Below, one piece after another: positions 18,781-31,229 of a stretch of 64,000 nt of DNA. The notes below the pieces were generated by a model, which saw only the letters and a program-made list of their open reading frames with translations, ran no database searches and was not told the origin of the DNA. Position numbers and translations under genes: made by a program. The stretch lies in contig NC_134136.1 of NCBI RefSeq assembly GCF_040939455.1, positions 74,290,001 through 74,354,000 on the forward strand, in the 5' to 3' direction. The first letter of the stretch is position 1. Each line of letters starts with the position of its first letter. This DNA comes from Microcebus murinus (lineage: Eukaryota; Chordata; Mammalia; Primates; Cheirogaleidae).

Positions 18781-21700
18781 AGGCATTTTAGCAGTGACCT
18801 GGCATGACTTATCTTGGGTCTAATCATGATTATTCTGATGTTAATTCCCATGGAGAAAACAAAGAACATGATTGAAATGTACTAGGCTGGTTCATGGCTG
18901 TGATCCATGCTTTGTTGGGATTTTCTCAGGAAAAAAACAATGAGATAATTGAATTACAATTGATATCAAGTAGATTGATATTCTTAAAATCTTCTTTCTA
19001 TATTTAAATTTTGTCCAATGAGTGGTTTTCTTCCCATAGAAATGGCTTGAAAATTAAAATCAATCATCAGAATCAAGTATTAAATATGTTAACCTGCATT
19101 ATCCTAGAAAGCCAAACTAAACTTTAGCTGGAAAAATGAAAATGGCATAGCATTTCTAACATCTTCTAGGTTCATTTTTCTCTGTGTTTTCTATGTAACA
19201 AATTTCCATTTGGAATCTCTTAAGACCCTGAAAATATGATGCCAATGAAATTAATATTGTTATTACATAAACTGTTTGGATTTTTCCTTTTTTATTATGT
19301 TGCTTCTTTAACAAGAGCCATTTTATTAGTATAATTCACAAAAGGATTCAGTAGTAGATAATTAGCATTTCAGTGAAAATGCTCTTATGTGGTAATTGGT
19401 TAGTGGAGTAATCCTTCATTTTAGTATAAATGAATAATTTTAATCACAACAGACTATGTATAATAAACATCTCTAAAATGTATTATCCGTCTCATGATTA
19501 ATTTATGTTCAGTGATATTGAGTACTTTTACACCTGCATTTAGTCAGAAACAATGCCATTTTCCACTGACACCATTTTCATATTTTGAAAATGAATTTAA
19601 CAGATTGTCATTGGATTGAATTTGACAATTTAACTGATAAAGAAATATTCTTTGTTGCCTTTCTACTTCTACTCCTATCCCTTTTGGATGAAATGAAAAG
19701 GTGTTTTCCTGAACACTGACTGATTTTTTTTTCCCCCAACATCATATCTGGAATGAAACAGCAAGTCAAACCACCATGCTTGTAGAACCTAGTTGGTCCA
19801 AGTAAGGTGGCAGATTGTTTGAGATCTTCATGATGGAGACAATCCATCTTCAAGGAATGTATAAATATCCAGAGTTTTTTCATAATAATTAAATAGGTCC
19901 TAGTAAAAATTAAACACTTATTGATTATATATTGTTGGGGAAAAAAGGAATGGAAAATGTCAAGTAAATCCTTAGTAAGGTACACAAGAATCAATTCTCG
20001 AAATTAAATAGGAATGTATATTGTTTAGATTCAACTATAATTCAGTGAGCATATACAATACATCAAACACTGTCACATATGCTTTTAAATGCTCTCTGTG
20101 ATGTGGATGATCTTTTTATTTTATAAATGAAAGAACTAAGGCTCAAAGATTTTAAGTTGCCCCACAAGGTTACAAAATTTATGATAGCAAAGTTATAACT
20201 CACTCATCTGTCTTAATACAAGTGCAGGGTTTTTTTCTGCTAAAAGTATGTAGAATATAAATAGCATATGATCATCTCAAATCAAGGAAGTTCTCAAATT
20301 CACCAATATTTGTGGAGGTCCCATGTTCATGAAATAAAATATAGACAAATGGAATTATTTCACCATCAATCTGTTCAGAATTTGCAGTAATTTTCCCAAG
20401 GCTTCAAAAGGGAGAGTGGTTAAATGAAGGGATGATGAAATTGCAGTGTCATGGAATAAATGACTTAAATAATAATTTGGAAGATTCTTTAGGGTACTGT
20501 TGATTTATAAATAGATGTAATAAGCAATTTATTTTTATTTTTATCTTACTAGTTGAAACAAATCAATTAAACTATTTGTCTTAATTTTTATTTCTGTAAA
20601 ATAACAATGATAATAATAATACTTAATAGGCTACTTTGAACAGGAATTATGCTAATACATATAATGTGCTTAGAACAGTGTTTGGTATTTAGTGTGCAGT
20701 CAAAATATATTAAACTTTCATTAGGCATGAATTTGGCTCTGATATGACCCCAATACCCAGATACATCATGTTAGCTATTGATTAAGATGGTTCATGCAAG
20801 TTAAATATCTATTCTAAAAAAGTCAATGAGAATTATTGTAAAATGCATCCTGATCTTTCTTAGAATTCTTGTTAATTCATAAAACATAAATGGACTTTGA
20901 GGATGTATTTGATAGAGAAAATATATACAACCAAATACTAATTAGGGAAAAATATGTGGGTACACTGTTCTATCTGTGCCTGTTTGTCAATATAATTTAT
21001 ATATAAACCTCTAAAACATATGTGCATATAATAAAGATGACAGTTGGGTTTTGAGTTATTGTGGATAATTGTAACAGCCAGCAATCACAGATAAATGTCA
21101 TCTTATGGTATTTTATTTCATTCATAGAATTATCATATCTCAATGACCTTGAAGTTAGTACTATCCTTATGATACAATATTATAACTCACTTCAAACATC
21201 CAACTTGAAATATTAGCATACTGAAAATCATTACTCCTATTTATATTTTTATCCTTCAGAAACACATATCAATACCAAGAGAGCATTTTGGAGAAAATAA
21301 GAAATAAAATACTGATTTTATAATGCAGGACTGATACAGAAAAATAAAATTGGGTTGGGCCAGCTTGTTCATGCAGATGTTATGTTGATATTAGCACAGG
21401 AAAAATATTGAGGAAATTATTTTTGATGAAACATTTTTCTGCAGCTGAGTGATGGTATACATGATTAGCAAGTGATAAAAGGCCATATATACTTTGTCTA
21501 GAATATGTGTAAAGTTATGATTAATAATATGCATAAGTATAAAGTATATAAGTTCTGTTATTTAGTTACTTGTGATATTAAACCTTAGATACATGAATCT
21601 CTTCATTTCTTACATGGCTCAGACATATTCATATAACTATTAAAGTGAAGGAAAAATAAATTCATGACTTTCCATAATCATGTATTGTTTTCTTCTAGAA

Positions 21701-22842
21701 GTTACAAAAACTACTATTGACAATTTTTAAATTGGCTTTATGATATAGGAACATCCAGAAGAGAGTCTAGTATAATCATTTTCCCATGAAATGGTTCTAG
21801 AGAAGCATGTGGCTAGTAGTTATAACATATGACAACATGATTTCTACATAGCTGAGTTGTAAAACACATTGGGGTTGAAACCATAAATGCATAATTAGGA
21901 CACACAATACAGGTGGCTCCACATTTTCTCATCTCACTTAGAAACAGACCAGAAATGACACATGTTAATGGAATCCTGGTTAATATTTTATTAATAAAAC
22001 AGTAAGAGTTCATGAAAATGCAACTTAAGAGAAGCCATATTTCTGCTTAAAAAGGAGAGTTTCTATGGAAAAAAGAAGGATTTTATCCATTGATTTTGCA
22101 ATACTAATAATACAATTTAGTTAAAAGAAAGTTTGGGAAATGAAAGGAAAGAAAATTAGGAGCTATAATTTATGAATATACATTGTGTCATGTTCTATTT
22201 GAGGGTGCTTAAGTACTTTCTTTAATCTTCACATTACTATAAAGATTAGATGTCAGTAGTCCCAATTTGAAAATTAAAGAGCTAAGGCTCAGTGAAATAA
22301 TGAGAAATTTACCTTAATACATTTCAAGTAACTTGTTGATAGAGAGTAAGAATATTTGTGTTTTTATGCACTGAAACATGAATAATGTAAGATATATAGG
22401 ACAAATTTAATAAATATTACCAAATAAATATATGAATGAGAAATTTAATGAATAACATAGCAGAAAAGATATTTTAACATGTGTACATTTAATTCCATTT
22501 GCTCTGCTGATTATTTCTATAGCTGTACAAATTTTTTTATTTATTTTTTCATAAATATGTATATTTGTCAATTAAATAATAGTAATTTTTAAAAAGCCAT
22601 TTTCATGAAGTTTAATGCTTCCTGCCCCCCAAAAGAAAGAAATTCACCTCTGAATCACCTTTACCTCAATTAGCACTGCTATTCATCCCCAAAAAGATAA
22701 ATGATCATCATAATACAATTTGAGAAATATCTCTATCAAGTGACAGAATTCGAGTTTGTCAAGTGTGGATTAAATTCACAAAAACTTTACCCTAGATAAC
22801 AATGAGATTGTAACTTTTACAATTTTATGAACTTGAGAGTGC
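18781..22842. other. AT-rich sequence, nothing recognised
   Basis: About 4 kb with no long open frame, no repeat edges I can define, no CpG-rich stretch and no splice-flanked conserved-looking exon. Open frames here are at most 128 codons (19608-19994) and have no recognisable motif. It could contain old, decayed repeats that need a profile search. Confidence 0.5.
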
Positions 22843-23282
22843 CTTTTATTTTTTTATTATTTTTTTATTTCAGTATATTATGAGGGTACAAACATTTTGG
22901 TTACATTTTATGTCTTTGCCTCACCCAAGCGAGAATTAGAGGCATGACCTTCTCCTCTATAATGCACACTATGTCCATTAGTTGTGAGTTTATCCTCACA
23001 ACCCCCCTAATCCCTGGAGAATATTACTACCATGTGAAACTTTTAGAGTAATCAAGTCTCATTTATTTATTTTTGTTGTTGTTGTGATTGCCATTGGAGT
23101 CTTTTTCATAAATTATTTGCCTTGGCCAATATTTAGAAAAGCTTTCCCAACATTTTATTCTAGAATTCTTATTGTTTCATGCCTTACATTGAATTATTTT
23201 TATCCATATTAATTTTTGTGAGTGGCTAGATATATGGATCCTATTTCATTCTTCTGCATGTGGCTATATAATTTTCCCAGCA
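22843..23282 (-). mobile_element. Old L1 (H1), 3' end, interrupted by L1-A
   Basis: Starts with a T-rich tail and 'atttcagtatattatgagggtaca', the reverse complement of the L1 3' end. Then, near 23060, it jumps from 3' UTR into ORF2, so an internal deletion is likely. It breaks at 'cagcaccatttttt' and resumes in register at 29825. Confidence 0.75.
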
Positions 23283-23291
23283 CCATTTTTT

Positions 23292-23523
23292 TTTAATTAT
23301 TTTTTTTTATTTTGGCATATTATGGGGGTACAGATTTGAAGGTTTCAATAAATGCCCATTTCCCCCCCTCCCCCCAAAAGTCTGAGTCTCCATCATGACC
23401 ATCCCCCAGATGGTGCACATCTCACTCACTATGTATGTATATACCCGCCCCCCTCCCCCCTCCCACTTGCCCAATACCCTATTACTGTAGCACCTATGTG
23501 TCCACTTAGGTGCTACTCAGTTA
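23292..23523 (-). other. L1-A 3' UTR with G-quadruplex-prone tract
   Basis: Sense-strand G runs (plus-strand CCCGCCCCCCTCCCCCCTCCC, about 23444-23464) make at least four G tracts of three or more with short loops. Matching tracts occur in copy B (43828-43849), C (44608-44629) and E (33100-33122). G-rich 3' UTR tracts are a known L1 feature. Confidence 0.75.
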
Positions 23524-26500
23524 TTACCAGTTTGCTGGAGAGTATATCTGGTGCTTGTTTTTCCATTCTTGGGATACTTCACTTAGTAGTATGGGTTCCA
23601 GCTCTAACCAGAAAAATATAAGGTGTGCTATATCACCATTGTTTCTTAGAGCTGAATAGTACTCCATGGTGTACATATACCACATTTTATTAAACCATTC
23701 TTTGATTGATGGGCACTTGGGCTGTTTCCACAGCCTTGCAATTATGAATTGTGCTGCTATAAACATTCGAGTGCAGGTGTCTTTTTGGTAGAGTGTCACT
23801 GGATCATTTGGGTAGATGCCCAGCAATGGGATTGCTGGGTCAAATGGTAGATTCACTTGTATCGCTTTAAGGTATCTCCATATTGCTTTCCACAGAGGTT
23901 GAACTAGTTTGCAGTCCCACCAGCAGTGTAGGAGTGTTCCTCTCTCTCCGCAACCACGCCAGCATTTATTGTTTGGAGATTTTTTGATAAAGGCCATTCT
24001 CACTGGGGTTAAGTGATATCTCATTGTGGTTTTGATTTGCATTTCCCTGATGATTAGAGATGTTGAGCATTTCTTCATATGTTTATTGGCCATTCTTCTG
24101 TCTTCTTTAGAAAAATTTCTGTTCAAGTCCTTTGCCCACTTTTTAATGGGGTTATTTGATTTTTTCTTCCTAATTTTCGTGAGTTCTAAGTATATTCTGG
24201 TTATCAGTCCCTTATCGGATGCATAGGATGCAAAAATTTTCTCCCATTCTGTAGGTTGACTGTTTACTTTCATGACTATTTCTTTGGCTGTGCAGAAGCT
24301 TTGTAGTTTGATCATGTCCCATTTATTTATTTTTGTTGCTGGTGTGATTGCCTTTGAGGACTTCTTCATAAACTCTTTGCCCAGGCCGATGTCTAGGAGA
24401 GTGTTTCCAACTTTTTCCTCTAGAGTTCTAATAGTTTCATATCTTAGGTTTAAGTCTGTTATCCAGCGTTAGTTGGTTTTTGTGAGAGGTGAAAGGTGTG
24501 GGTCCTGTTTTAGCCTTCTACAGGTGGCTATCCAGTTTTCCCAACACCATTTATTGAAGAGGGATTCTTTTCCCCAGCGTATGTTTTTGTCTGCTTTGTC
24601 AAATGTGAGAAGGCTATATGAGGATGGTTTTATATCAGGATTCTCACATCTGTTCCACTGGTCAATATTCCTATTTTTGTGCCAATACCATTTAATTACT
24701 ACAGCTTTGTAGTATAGTTTGATATCTGGCATATTAATGCCTCCCATTTTGTTTTTGTTGCATAGAATTGCTCTTGATATTCGGGGTCTTCTTTGGTTCC
24801 ATACGAAGCGTAAAATTATTTTTTCTATATCTGTGAAGAATGCTGATGGGATTTTAATAGGTATTGCATTGAATCTGTAGATCAGTTTGGGTAGTATAGA
24901 CATTTTGATGATATTGAGTCTGCCGATCCACGAGCATGGTATGGATTTCCATCTGTTTACATCCTCTGCTATTTCCTTCCTCAGTGTTTCATAGTTCTCC
25001 CTGTAGAGGACTTTTACCTCTTTGGTTAAATATATTCCTAGGTACTTTAATTTCTTTGTTGCTATTGTGAAGGGAATTGAGTCTTTGATTTGGTTCTCAA
25101 TTAGATTGTTGTTGGCGTATATGAATGCCTCTGATTTCTGTGTATTGATTTTGTATCCTGAGACTTTACTAAATTCATTGATCAGTTCCAGGAGTTTCTT
25201 GGTTGAATCCTTGGGGTTTTCTGGATACAATATCATATCATCAGCAAACAGTGAAAGTTTGATCTCTTCTGCCCCTATTTGGATACCTTTGATTCCATTT
25301 TCCTGTCTGATTGCTGTAGCCAAGACTTCCAGCACTATGTTGAACAGAAGTGGAGATAGTGGGCAGCGTTGTCTGGTTCCAGTTCTAAGTGGGAATGATT
25401 TCAATATTTCCCCATTCAGTATGATGTTGGCTATGGGTCTGTCATATATGGCTTGTATCATATTTAGGTATGTCCCTTCTATGCCTATTTTCTTAAGTGT
25501 TCGTATCATGAAAGGGTGTTGAATTTTGTCAAAAGCTTTTTCTGCAACTATTGAAAGAATCATGTGGTCTTTGTTTTTGCTTCTGTTTATGTGGTGAATT
25601 GCATTTATAGATTTACGTATGTTGAACCATCCCTGCATCCCTGGGATGAAGCCCACTTGGTCGTGGTGGATTATTTTTTTGATAAGTGTCTGGATTCGGT
25701 TAGCTAAGATTTTGTTGAAAATTTTTGCATCTATATTCATTAGGGATATTGGTCTGTAGTTTTCTTTTTTTGTTGCATCCTTTCCTGGTTTTGGTATCAG
25801 AGTAATATTTGCTTCATAAAAGGTGTCGGGGAGGTTTCCGTTCTTCTCGATGGTGTGGAATAGTTTCTGCAAGATAGGTACTAGTTCTTCTTTGTAAGTA
25901 TGGTAAAATTCAGGTGTGAAGGCATCTGGACTGGGAGTTTTCTTTTTAAGGAGATTTTTAATTGCTGTTTCTATTTCAGCTGTTGAGATTGTTCCATTCA
26001 GGGAATCTATTTCTTCCTGGTTGAGCCTAGGGAGGCTGTGTGTTTCTAGAAATTTGTCCATTTCCTCCACATTTTCCAGTTTGTGTGCATAAAGATTTTT
26101 GTAGTATTCATAAATTGTATCTTGTATCTTTTTGGGATCAGTTGTGATATCTCCTTTTTTATTCCTGATGGAGCTTATTAGTGATTTCTCTTTTCTGCTT
26201 TTCATTAGCTTAGCCAATGGCGTGTCAATCATGTTTATTTTTTCAAAGAACCAACTTTTTGTTTTATTAATCTCCTGAATAGCTTTCCTGTTTTCAATTT
26301 CATTTAGTTCTGATTTGATCTTGTTGATTTCACTTCTTCTGCTGGGTTTGGGGTTGGTCTGTTCTTCTTTTTCCAGCTCTTTGAGTCGTTTCATTAGATT
26401 GTCTATTTGTGATCTTCTTGCCTTTTGGTTAAAGGCATTTATGGAGATAAACTTTCCTCTCAGAACTGCTTTAGCTGTGTCCCAGAGGAGTTGATAACTT

Positions 26501-27390
26501 GTCTCTCCATTGTCGTTTTCTTCATAGAAGTTTTTTATTTCCGTCTTGATTTCTTCATTTACGAAGTAATCATTTAGTAGGAGGTTGTTTAATTTCCACG
26601 TTTTTGTGTAGAAATGTGAGTTTCTGTTAGGGTTGATTTCTAGTTTTATTCCACAGTGATCTGAGAAGGTACATGATATGATTTCTATTTTTTTAAATTT
26701 CTTGAGATTTTCTTTGTGTCCTAGGATATGGTCAATCTTAGAGAATGTCCCGTGAGCTGATGAGAAGAACGTATATTCAGTGGATTTTGGGTAGAATGTT
26801 CTGTAGATGTCTGTCAGACCCAATTGTTCTAGAGTTTTGTTTAAGTCCATTATTTCTTTATTAATTTTCTGTTTGGAGGATCTGTCTCGTACCGTCAGTG
26901 AGGTGTTGAAATCACTGGCTATTATGGAGTTGCTATTAATCCATTTGCTTAGCTCCAGTAAGGTTTGCTTTATGAATCTGGGTGCACCTAAGTTGGGTGC
27001 ATATATATTTAAAATTGTTATCTCTTCTTGTTGGACTGTGCCCTTCACCATTATATAATGACCCTCTTTGTCTTTTACTACTTTTGTTGGTTTAAAAACT
27101 AAATCGTCTGAAATTAGAACTGCCACACCAGCCTTCTTTTGGCTTCTATTTGCTTGGAATATTGATCTCCACCCTTTTATTTTTAGTCTATGTGCATCCT
27201 TGCACTTTAAATGTGTTTCCTGAAGACAGCATATACTTGGCCTGTATTTTCTTATCCATTCAGCCAGCCTATGTCTCTTGAGTGGAGAGTTTAAGCCATT
27301 CACATTTTTTGAGAGAACTGATAGGTAAGGTAGATTACTGATCATTCTGTTGGGTTGGATGTTGTTGCTATGATTTCTGTCTTGAGCCAT
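23524..27390 (-). pseudogene. L1-A ORF2 (endonuclease/reverse transcriptase), defective
   Basis: A frame of 1289 codons, close to the usual ORF2 length, read right to left. The endonuclease has NVNGLN, QETHL and SDH, but the catalytic GDFNTP block reads SDFNTS (residue 159 Gly to Ser). The RT has FADD at 715-718. The motif-A aspartate is changed: the block reads SIVAEKAFD where C and BD have SIDAEKAFD (Asp615 to Val, codon 25546-25548). A TAA (24469-24471, TCA in copy C) stops the protein after 973 residues. The downstream frame still encodes the C-terminal Cys/His knuckle ([18 protein letters not shown]). It is therefore inactive for autonomous retrotransposition. Confidence 0.92.
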
Positions 27391-27431
27391 TGTAATATCT
27401 GGCCTTTAATATCTTTGGGTTTTGGTTGTTT

Positions 27432-28436
27432 TTATATCCGTGGATTATTATTATGATGTTCCGTGCATAACGCTGTTTTAAGTACTTGTGGTAGGGCTGG
27501 TCTTGTCTTGGTGAATTCTCTGAGCCTTTGCTTGTCTGAGAATGTTTTTATTTCTCCTTCATATATGAAGGTTAGTTTTGCAGGGAATAATATTCTAGGC
27601 TGGGCATTGTTTTGTTTCAAAAGAGTGAGAATGGGGCCCCAGTCTCTCCTTGCTTGTAAAGTCTCATTAGAGAAGTCTGATGTTATTCGAATTGGCTTTC
27701 CCTTGTATGTCACTTGCTTCTTTTGTTTTACAGCTCTTAGAAGGGCCTCTTTAGTTGATACTTTGGTCAGTCTGATGACTGCATGACGTGATGTCTTCCT
27801 GTTTGCATTGAATCTCCCAGGGGTCCTCTGGGCTTCTTGAACTTGTATATCAAGATTTTGAGCAAGGCCTGGGAAATTTTCCTCTATTATATCTTCAAAA
27901 AGCTTGTCCAGCCCTTGAGTGTTGTCTTCCTCCCCTTCGGCTAAACCTATGACCCTCACGTTAGGTTTTTTCACATAATCCCACAGCTCTTGTAGGCTTT
28001 GGTCTTTTCTCTTGTTTCTCTGCTCTATTTCTGTGACTGATTTATTTAATTGGAAGGTGTTATCTTCAAGCTCTGAGATTCTTTCTTCTGCTTGATCTAC
28101 CCTGTTCTTGAGACTTTCCACAGTATTTTGTAGTTCTCTGAGTTGATTCTTCATCTCCAGGACTTCGGTTAAAGTTTTCTTCACTGTGTCAATCTCTTTG
28201 TTGAACCTTTGTTCCATTTCTTGGAGGTTTTTTGTGTTTTCTTGGTTTTGGTTATTGAGTTGTTGTTGCAGCTGGGTGAGTGTTCTTATGATCCACATAC
28301 GAAATTCCTTTTCTGTCATATTGGTTGCCTGATTTTGGTCGGTGTCCGTTTCTAGGGGGCTGGTGCTCCTCCTTGGGGGTGTGTTTTCCGTTTGGTTCTT
28401 CATATTTCCTGAGTTCTTTCGCTGATTTCTTCCCAT
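27432..28436 (-). CDS. L1-A ORF1p, RNA-binding chaperone, intact frame
   Basis: An intact frame of 334 residues, typical of primate L1 ORF1p. It has a basic N-terminus (MGRNQRKNSGNMKNQ), a long heptad coiled coil (about 50-150, NTVESLKNRVDQAEERISELED), and an RRM beginning near VKKPNVRVIGLAEGEED. The C-terminal domain carries RTPGRFN, TYKGKPIRI and ARRDWGPIL. It would bind L1 RNA as a trimer in cytoplasmic particles. It is transcribed from the L1 5' UTR on the minus strand, 41 bases before ORF2. Compared with copy C it keeps the Trp codon that is a stop there. Whether it is expressed is unknown. Confidence 0.88.
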   Translation of the reverse strand: MGRNQRKNSGNMKNQTENTPPRRSTSPLETDTDQNQATNMTEKEFRMWIIRTLTQLQQQLNNQNQENTKNLQEMEQRFNKEIDTVKKTLTEVLEMKNQLRELQNTVESLKNRVDQAEERISELEDNTFQLNKSVTEIEQRNKRKDQSLQELWDYVKKPNVRVIGLAEGEEDNTQGLDKLFEDIIEENFPGLAQNLDIQVQEAQRTPGRFNANRKTSRHAVIRLTKVSTKEALLRAVKQKKQVTYKGKPIRITSDFSNETLQARRDWGPILTLLKQNNAQPRILFPAKLTFIYEGEIKTFSDKQRLREFTKTRPALPQVLKTALCTEHHNNNPRI

Positions 28437-29815
28437 GTCGATCAGTTGTTGTTTCTTTCCTTAGGTTATTGTTTGGGTATTCACACACGTTGTTTAGTTT
28501 CTGAGGCGTTAGGTGGTGCCTGTGGGTGAAATTGGACCACTCCCTGTATATTGAGTCAGTGGATGCCGTGGCAAGGCTGTGCAAGATGCTGTCCCTGTCA
28601 GTAAGTGGCGTTTGCTTGGAGGAACAGGCTATGGTGTTGATTTTGAGTCCTGTTATCAGCTCTCGTTCTGGGCGGAGTTGGGTTGGATAAGCCTGCCCTC
28701 AGGCCGTTAGCAGGGGTCAAAGTTCTGTTCTCAGCTTCCAGGGAAAGATGTCAGGGCGGGGCTGGAATGGTCCTGCTCAGCCAGAAAGTCTGGGTGTGGG
28801 GGTGGGGCTGTCTGAGACCCGCAGTCTGCAGCAGGCCTCGCTTCTTTCCACCCTCCCTAACTCTGCAGCTACTCCTGTTCCTCTGCCAGCAGGCCAGACC
28901 ACAAGACACCCGGTCTCCGCGGACTGTGGTGCCGGCGGGGAGGTTCCCTGCACAGGAACGCCACGTGGGTTGGGCGCACGGCCTCCTCCTGGGAGGATGG
29001 TTGTCCTCTAGGTCGCCGATCCACCTCTGGAGGCACACAGCCCTCAGTAGGCTGTTCACGTATAACCCTTCTGTGCCCCGGGCAATGCTAGCCCTTGGTG
29101 CAGGGGATCTGGTCTGCAGGTCCGACCTCTGGGTCCCAGAGTTCAAACTGTATTCCCACCAGGGAGAGGATTTCTGGTCCTAATTCACCCACAGGGAGCC
29201 CAAGCTGGGTCTATGTCTCTCAGCCTCTGAGTCGGCACCGTTTTCCTGGGAACATGGTGCCAGCAGCACCTGAGAGGGAGGGCGGGGTCCCAAACGGGAA
29301 GGTCCCGTTCCCTGGAGGTGCCTCCGGCTGGTGGCTGTATTGTCTCTCTGGGCAGCCGCGGGGAGGGTTGGCGGAGGGGAGGAGGAGGCAATATGGCGCC
29401 TGCCGCCCGGCTCGGGTCCGTGCACACGGAGGTGCCCGGAGGAAGTTGGGAACCTGGTGCCACGTCTGCTACAGGCTCACCGTTGGCAGGCGGCGGCAGT
29501 CTCTGGGCTGATGTCCGCAGGTCTCTCCACCCGCTGGGGAGCCCACCAGCAGTCCCGAATGCAGGGGAGGGGAAACAGCAGATCCACCTACCCTTGCCGC
29601 TGGTCTCCGGGCTGCTCTGGTGGTCTCAGCCTCCAGTTATCCTCCGCAGCCTCCTCCCGTGGAGTCTCCCGGGGTCTCAGGTACCCCTCCTTCCGGCCCT
29701 TGTCCGCTGTATGCTCGTCTTCTTGCTTCTTTCCTCTAGTTTCTGCTGGAATCGGTCTTTTCTTCAGAGACCCTCTGTCTGGCGGTGTTATTCGTCCGCC
29801 ATCTTGCTCCGCCCC
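28437..29815 (-). promoter_or_regulatory. L1-A 5' UTR internal promoter
   Basis: About 1.38 kb, GC-rich and non-coding. The sense 5' end carries GCAAGATGGCGGA (reverse complement of 29798-29810), a YY1 site at the position where primate L1 promoters have one. A second ATGGCGCC lies on the plus strand near 29392. It shows no tandem units like those of L1-1 and L1-2. The open frames on both strands (for example 29331-29879) are compositional. Confidence 0.8.
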
Positions 29816-29824
29816 CCATTTTTT

Positions 29825-30853
29825 GAATAGAGCTTCTTTTCCCCAGTGTTCATTGATCATTTATCAAAGATCAGTTTGATGCAGGTGAATAGTTTTATAT
29901 CTGGATTATCTGTTCTGTTTCGTTGTTCTGTTAGTCTATGTCTCTATTTGGCGCCAATACCATGCTCTTTTGATTGCTATAGAGCCCTGTAGTATAGTTT
30001 GAAGTCAGGTAATGTGATGCCTCCAGATTGGTTGTTTTTGCTTAGGATTGCTTTGGCTATCTGAGCTCTTTTCTGATTTCAAATGAAGCATAGAATTAAT
30101 TTTTATAGATCTCTGAAATATGACATTGGTATTTAGATGGGGAGTGTATTGAATGTGTAAATCACTTTGGGTAGTATGGACATTTTTACAATGTTGATTT
30201 TTCCAATCCATCAGTACAATATGTTTTTTCCATTTGTGTGTGTCATCTATGATTTCTTTCCTCAGTGTTTCATATTTATCTTTGTAGTGACCTTTCACAT
30301 CCTTGGTTAAGGAAACTTCTAGGCATTTTATTTCCTGTGTAGCTATTGTGAATGGTATTGAATCTTTGATTTGACTCTCAAATTGACTGTCATTGGTGTA
30401 TAGGAATGCTACTCATTTGTTGCACACTGATTTTGTAACCTGAGATTTTCCTGAATTTATTTACCAATCTAGGAGTCTCTTGGTGTATTTTTTGTTGTTT
30501 TCCAGATATAAGATCATGGAATCTGCAACAAGCAATAGTTTAACCTCCTTGTTCCAAATTTGAATACCATTTGCTTATTTCTCATGTCTTATTGCTGTGG
30601 CTGACACTTCTAGCACTATGTTGATTAGAAGTGCTGACAGTGGCCACACTTGTCCTATTCCCATTTTCAGTGAGAAAGCTTTGAATTTTTTTCTAATTTG
30701 GTATGATGTTAGTGTTGTGTTTGTCATATATACCTTTTATAATTTTTAGGTATATTCCTTCCATGCCTAGCTTTTTCTGAGTTTTTATCATGAATGGGTG
30801 CTAAATTTTGGCAAATGCTTTTTCTGCATCTATTCAGATGATCATATTGTCTT
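29825..30853 (-). mobile_element. Old L1 (H1), ORF2 C-terminal to RT region
   Basis: Resumes H1 after copy A: 'gaatagagcttcttttccccagtg' continues from 'cagcaccattttt'. Decayed antisense ORF2. For example, the minus-strand frame at 30005-30298 has short L1 matches such as LRKEIIDDTHKWK. There are many stops. It is broken by an Alu at 30872. Confidence 0.8.
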
Positions 30854-31229
30854 TGTTTTTGCTTTATTTTTATTTATTTATTTATTTATTTTTTTGAGAC
30901 AGAGTCTCACTTGTTGCCCAGGTTAGAGTGAGTGCCATGGCGTCAGCCTAGCTCACAGCAACCTCAAACTCCTGGGGTCAAGCGATCCTCCTGCCTCAGC
31001 CTCCCGAGTAGCTGGGACTACAGGCATGCGCCACCATGCCCGGCTAATTTTTTCTATATATATTAGTTGGCCAATTAATTTCTTTCTATTTATAGTAGAG
31101 ACGAGGTCTCGCTCTTGCTCAGGCTGGTTTCGAACTCCTGACCTTGAGCAATCTGCCCGTCTCGGCCTCCCAGAGAGCTAGGATTACAGGTGTGAGCCAC
31201 CACGCCCGGCCTGTTTTTGCTTTATTTTT
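30854..31229 (-). mobile_element. Strepsirrhine-type Alu SINE
   Basis: Dimeric 7SL-derived Alu, antisense, 30872-31211, with a T-rich left end. The 18-bp direct repeat tgtttttgctttattttt lies at 30854-30871 and 31212-31229. Diagnostic blocks are 'gttagagtgagtgcc' with 'cgtcagcctagctcacagc' in the left arm and 'gctcttgctcaggctggtt' in the right arm, as in lemur/galago Alu lineages rather than human AluS/Y. It is inserted in H1. Confidence 0.93.

Larger units (their letters stand above)
23283..29824 (-). mobile_element. Young full-length L1 (copy A), 6.5 kb
   Basis: Insertion 23292-29815, flanked by the 9-bp direct repeat ccatttttt (23283-23291 and 29816-29824). In sense order: a 5' UTR (29815 to 28437) starting with a YY1-type site, ORF1 (28436-27432, intact), a 41-base spacer, ORF2 (27390-23524, one stop), a 3' UTR with a G-rich tract, and poly(A). 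It is very similar throughout to copies C and BD. It sits inside H1 on the same strand. The short direct repeat and full length indicate standard target-primed insertion. Confidence 0.93.

Noticed and set aside
27432..28436. Host gene origin for the intact ORF1 frame
   Set aside because: It is followed by ORF2 and a 3' UTR, preceded by the L1 5' UTR and enclosed by a target duplication, so it belongs to L1-A.
29318..29879. Overlapping open frames of 170-182 codons on the plus strand, and similar ones at 49996-50691 and 55771-56268
   Set aside because: All lie in L1 5' UTRs and recur in each copy because the DNA is repeated. They run past the element edges (29815, 50484, 56261).
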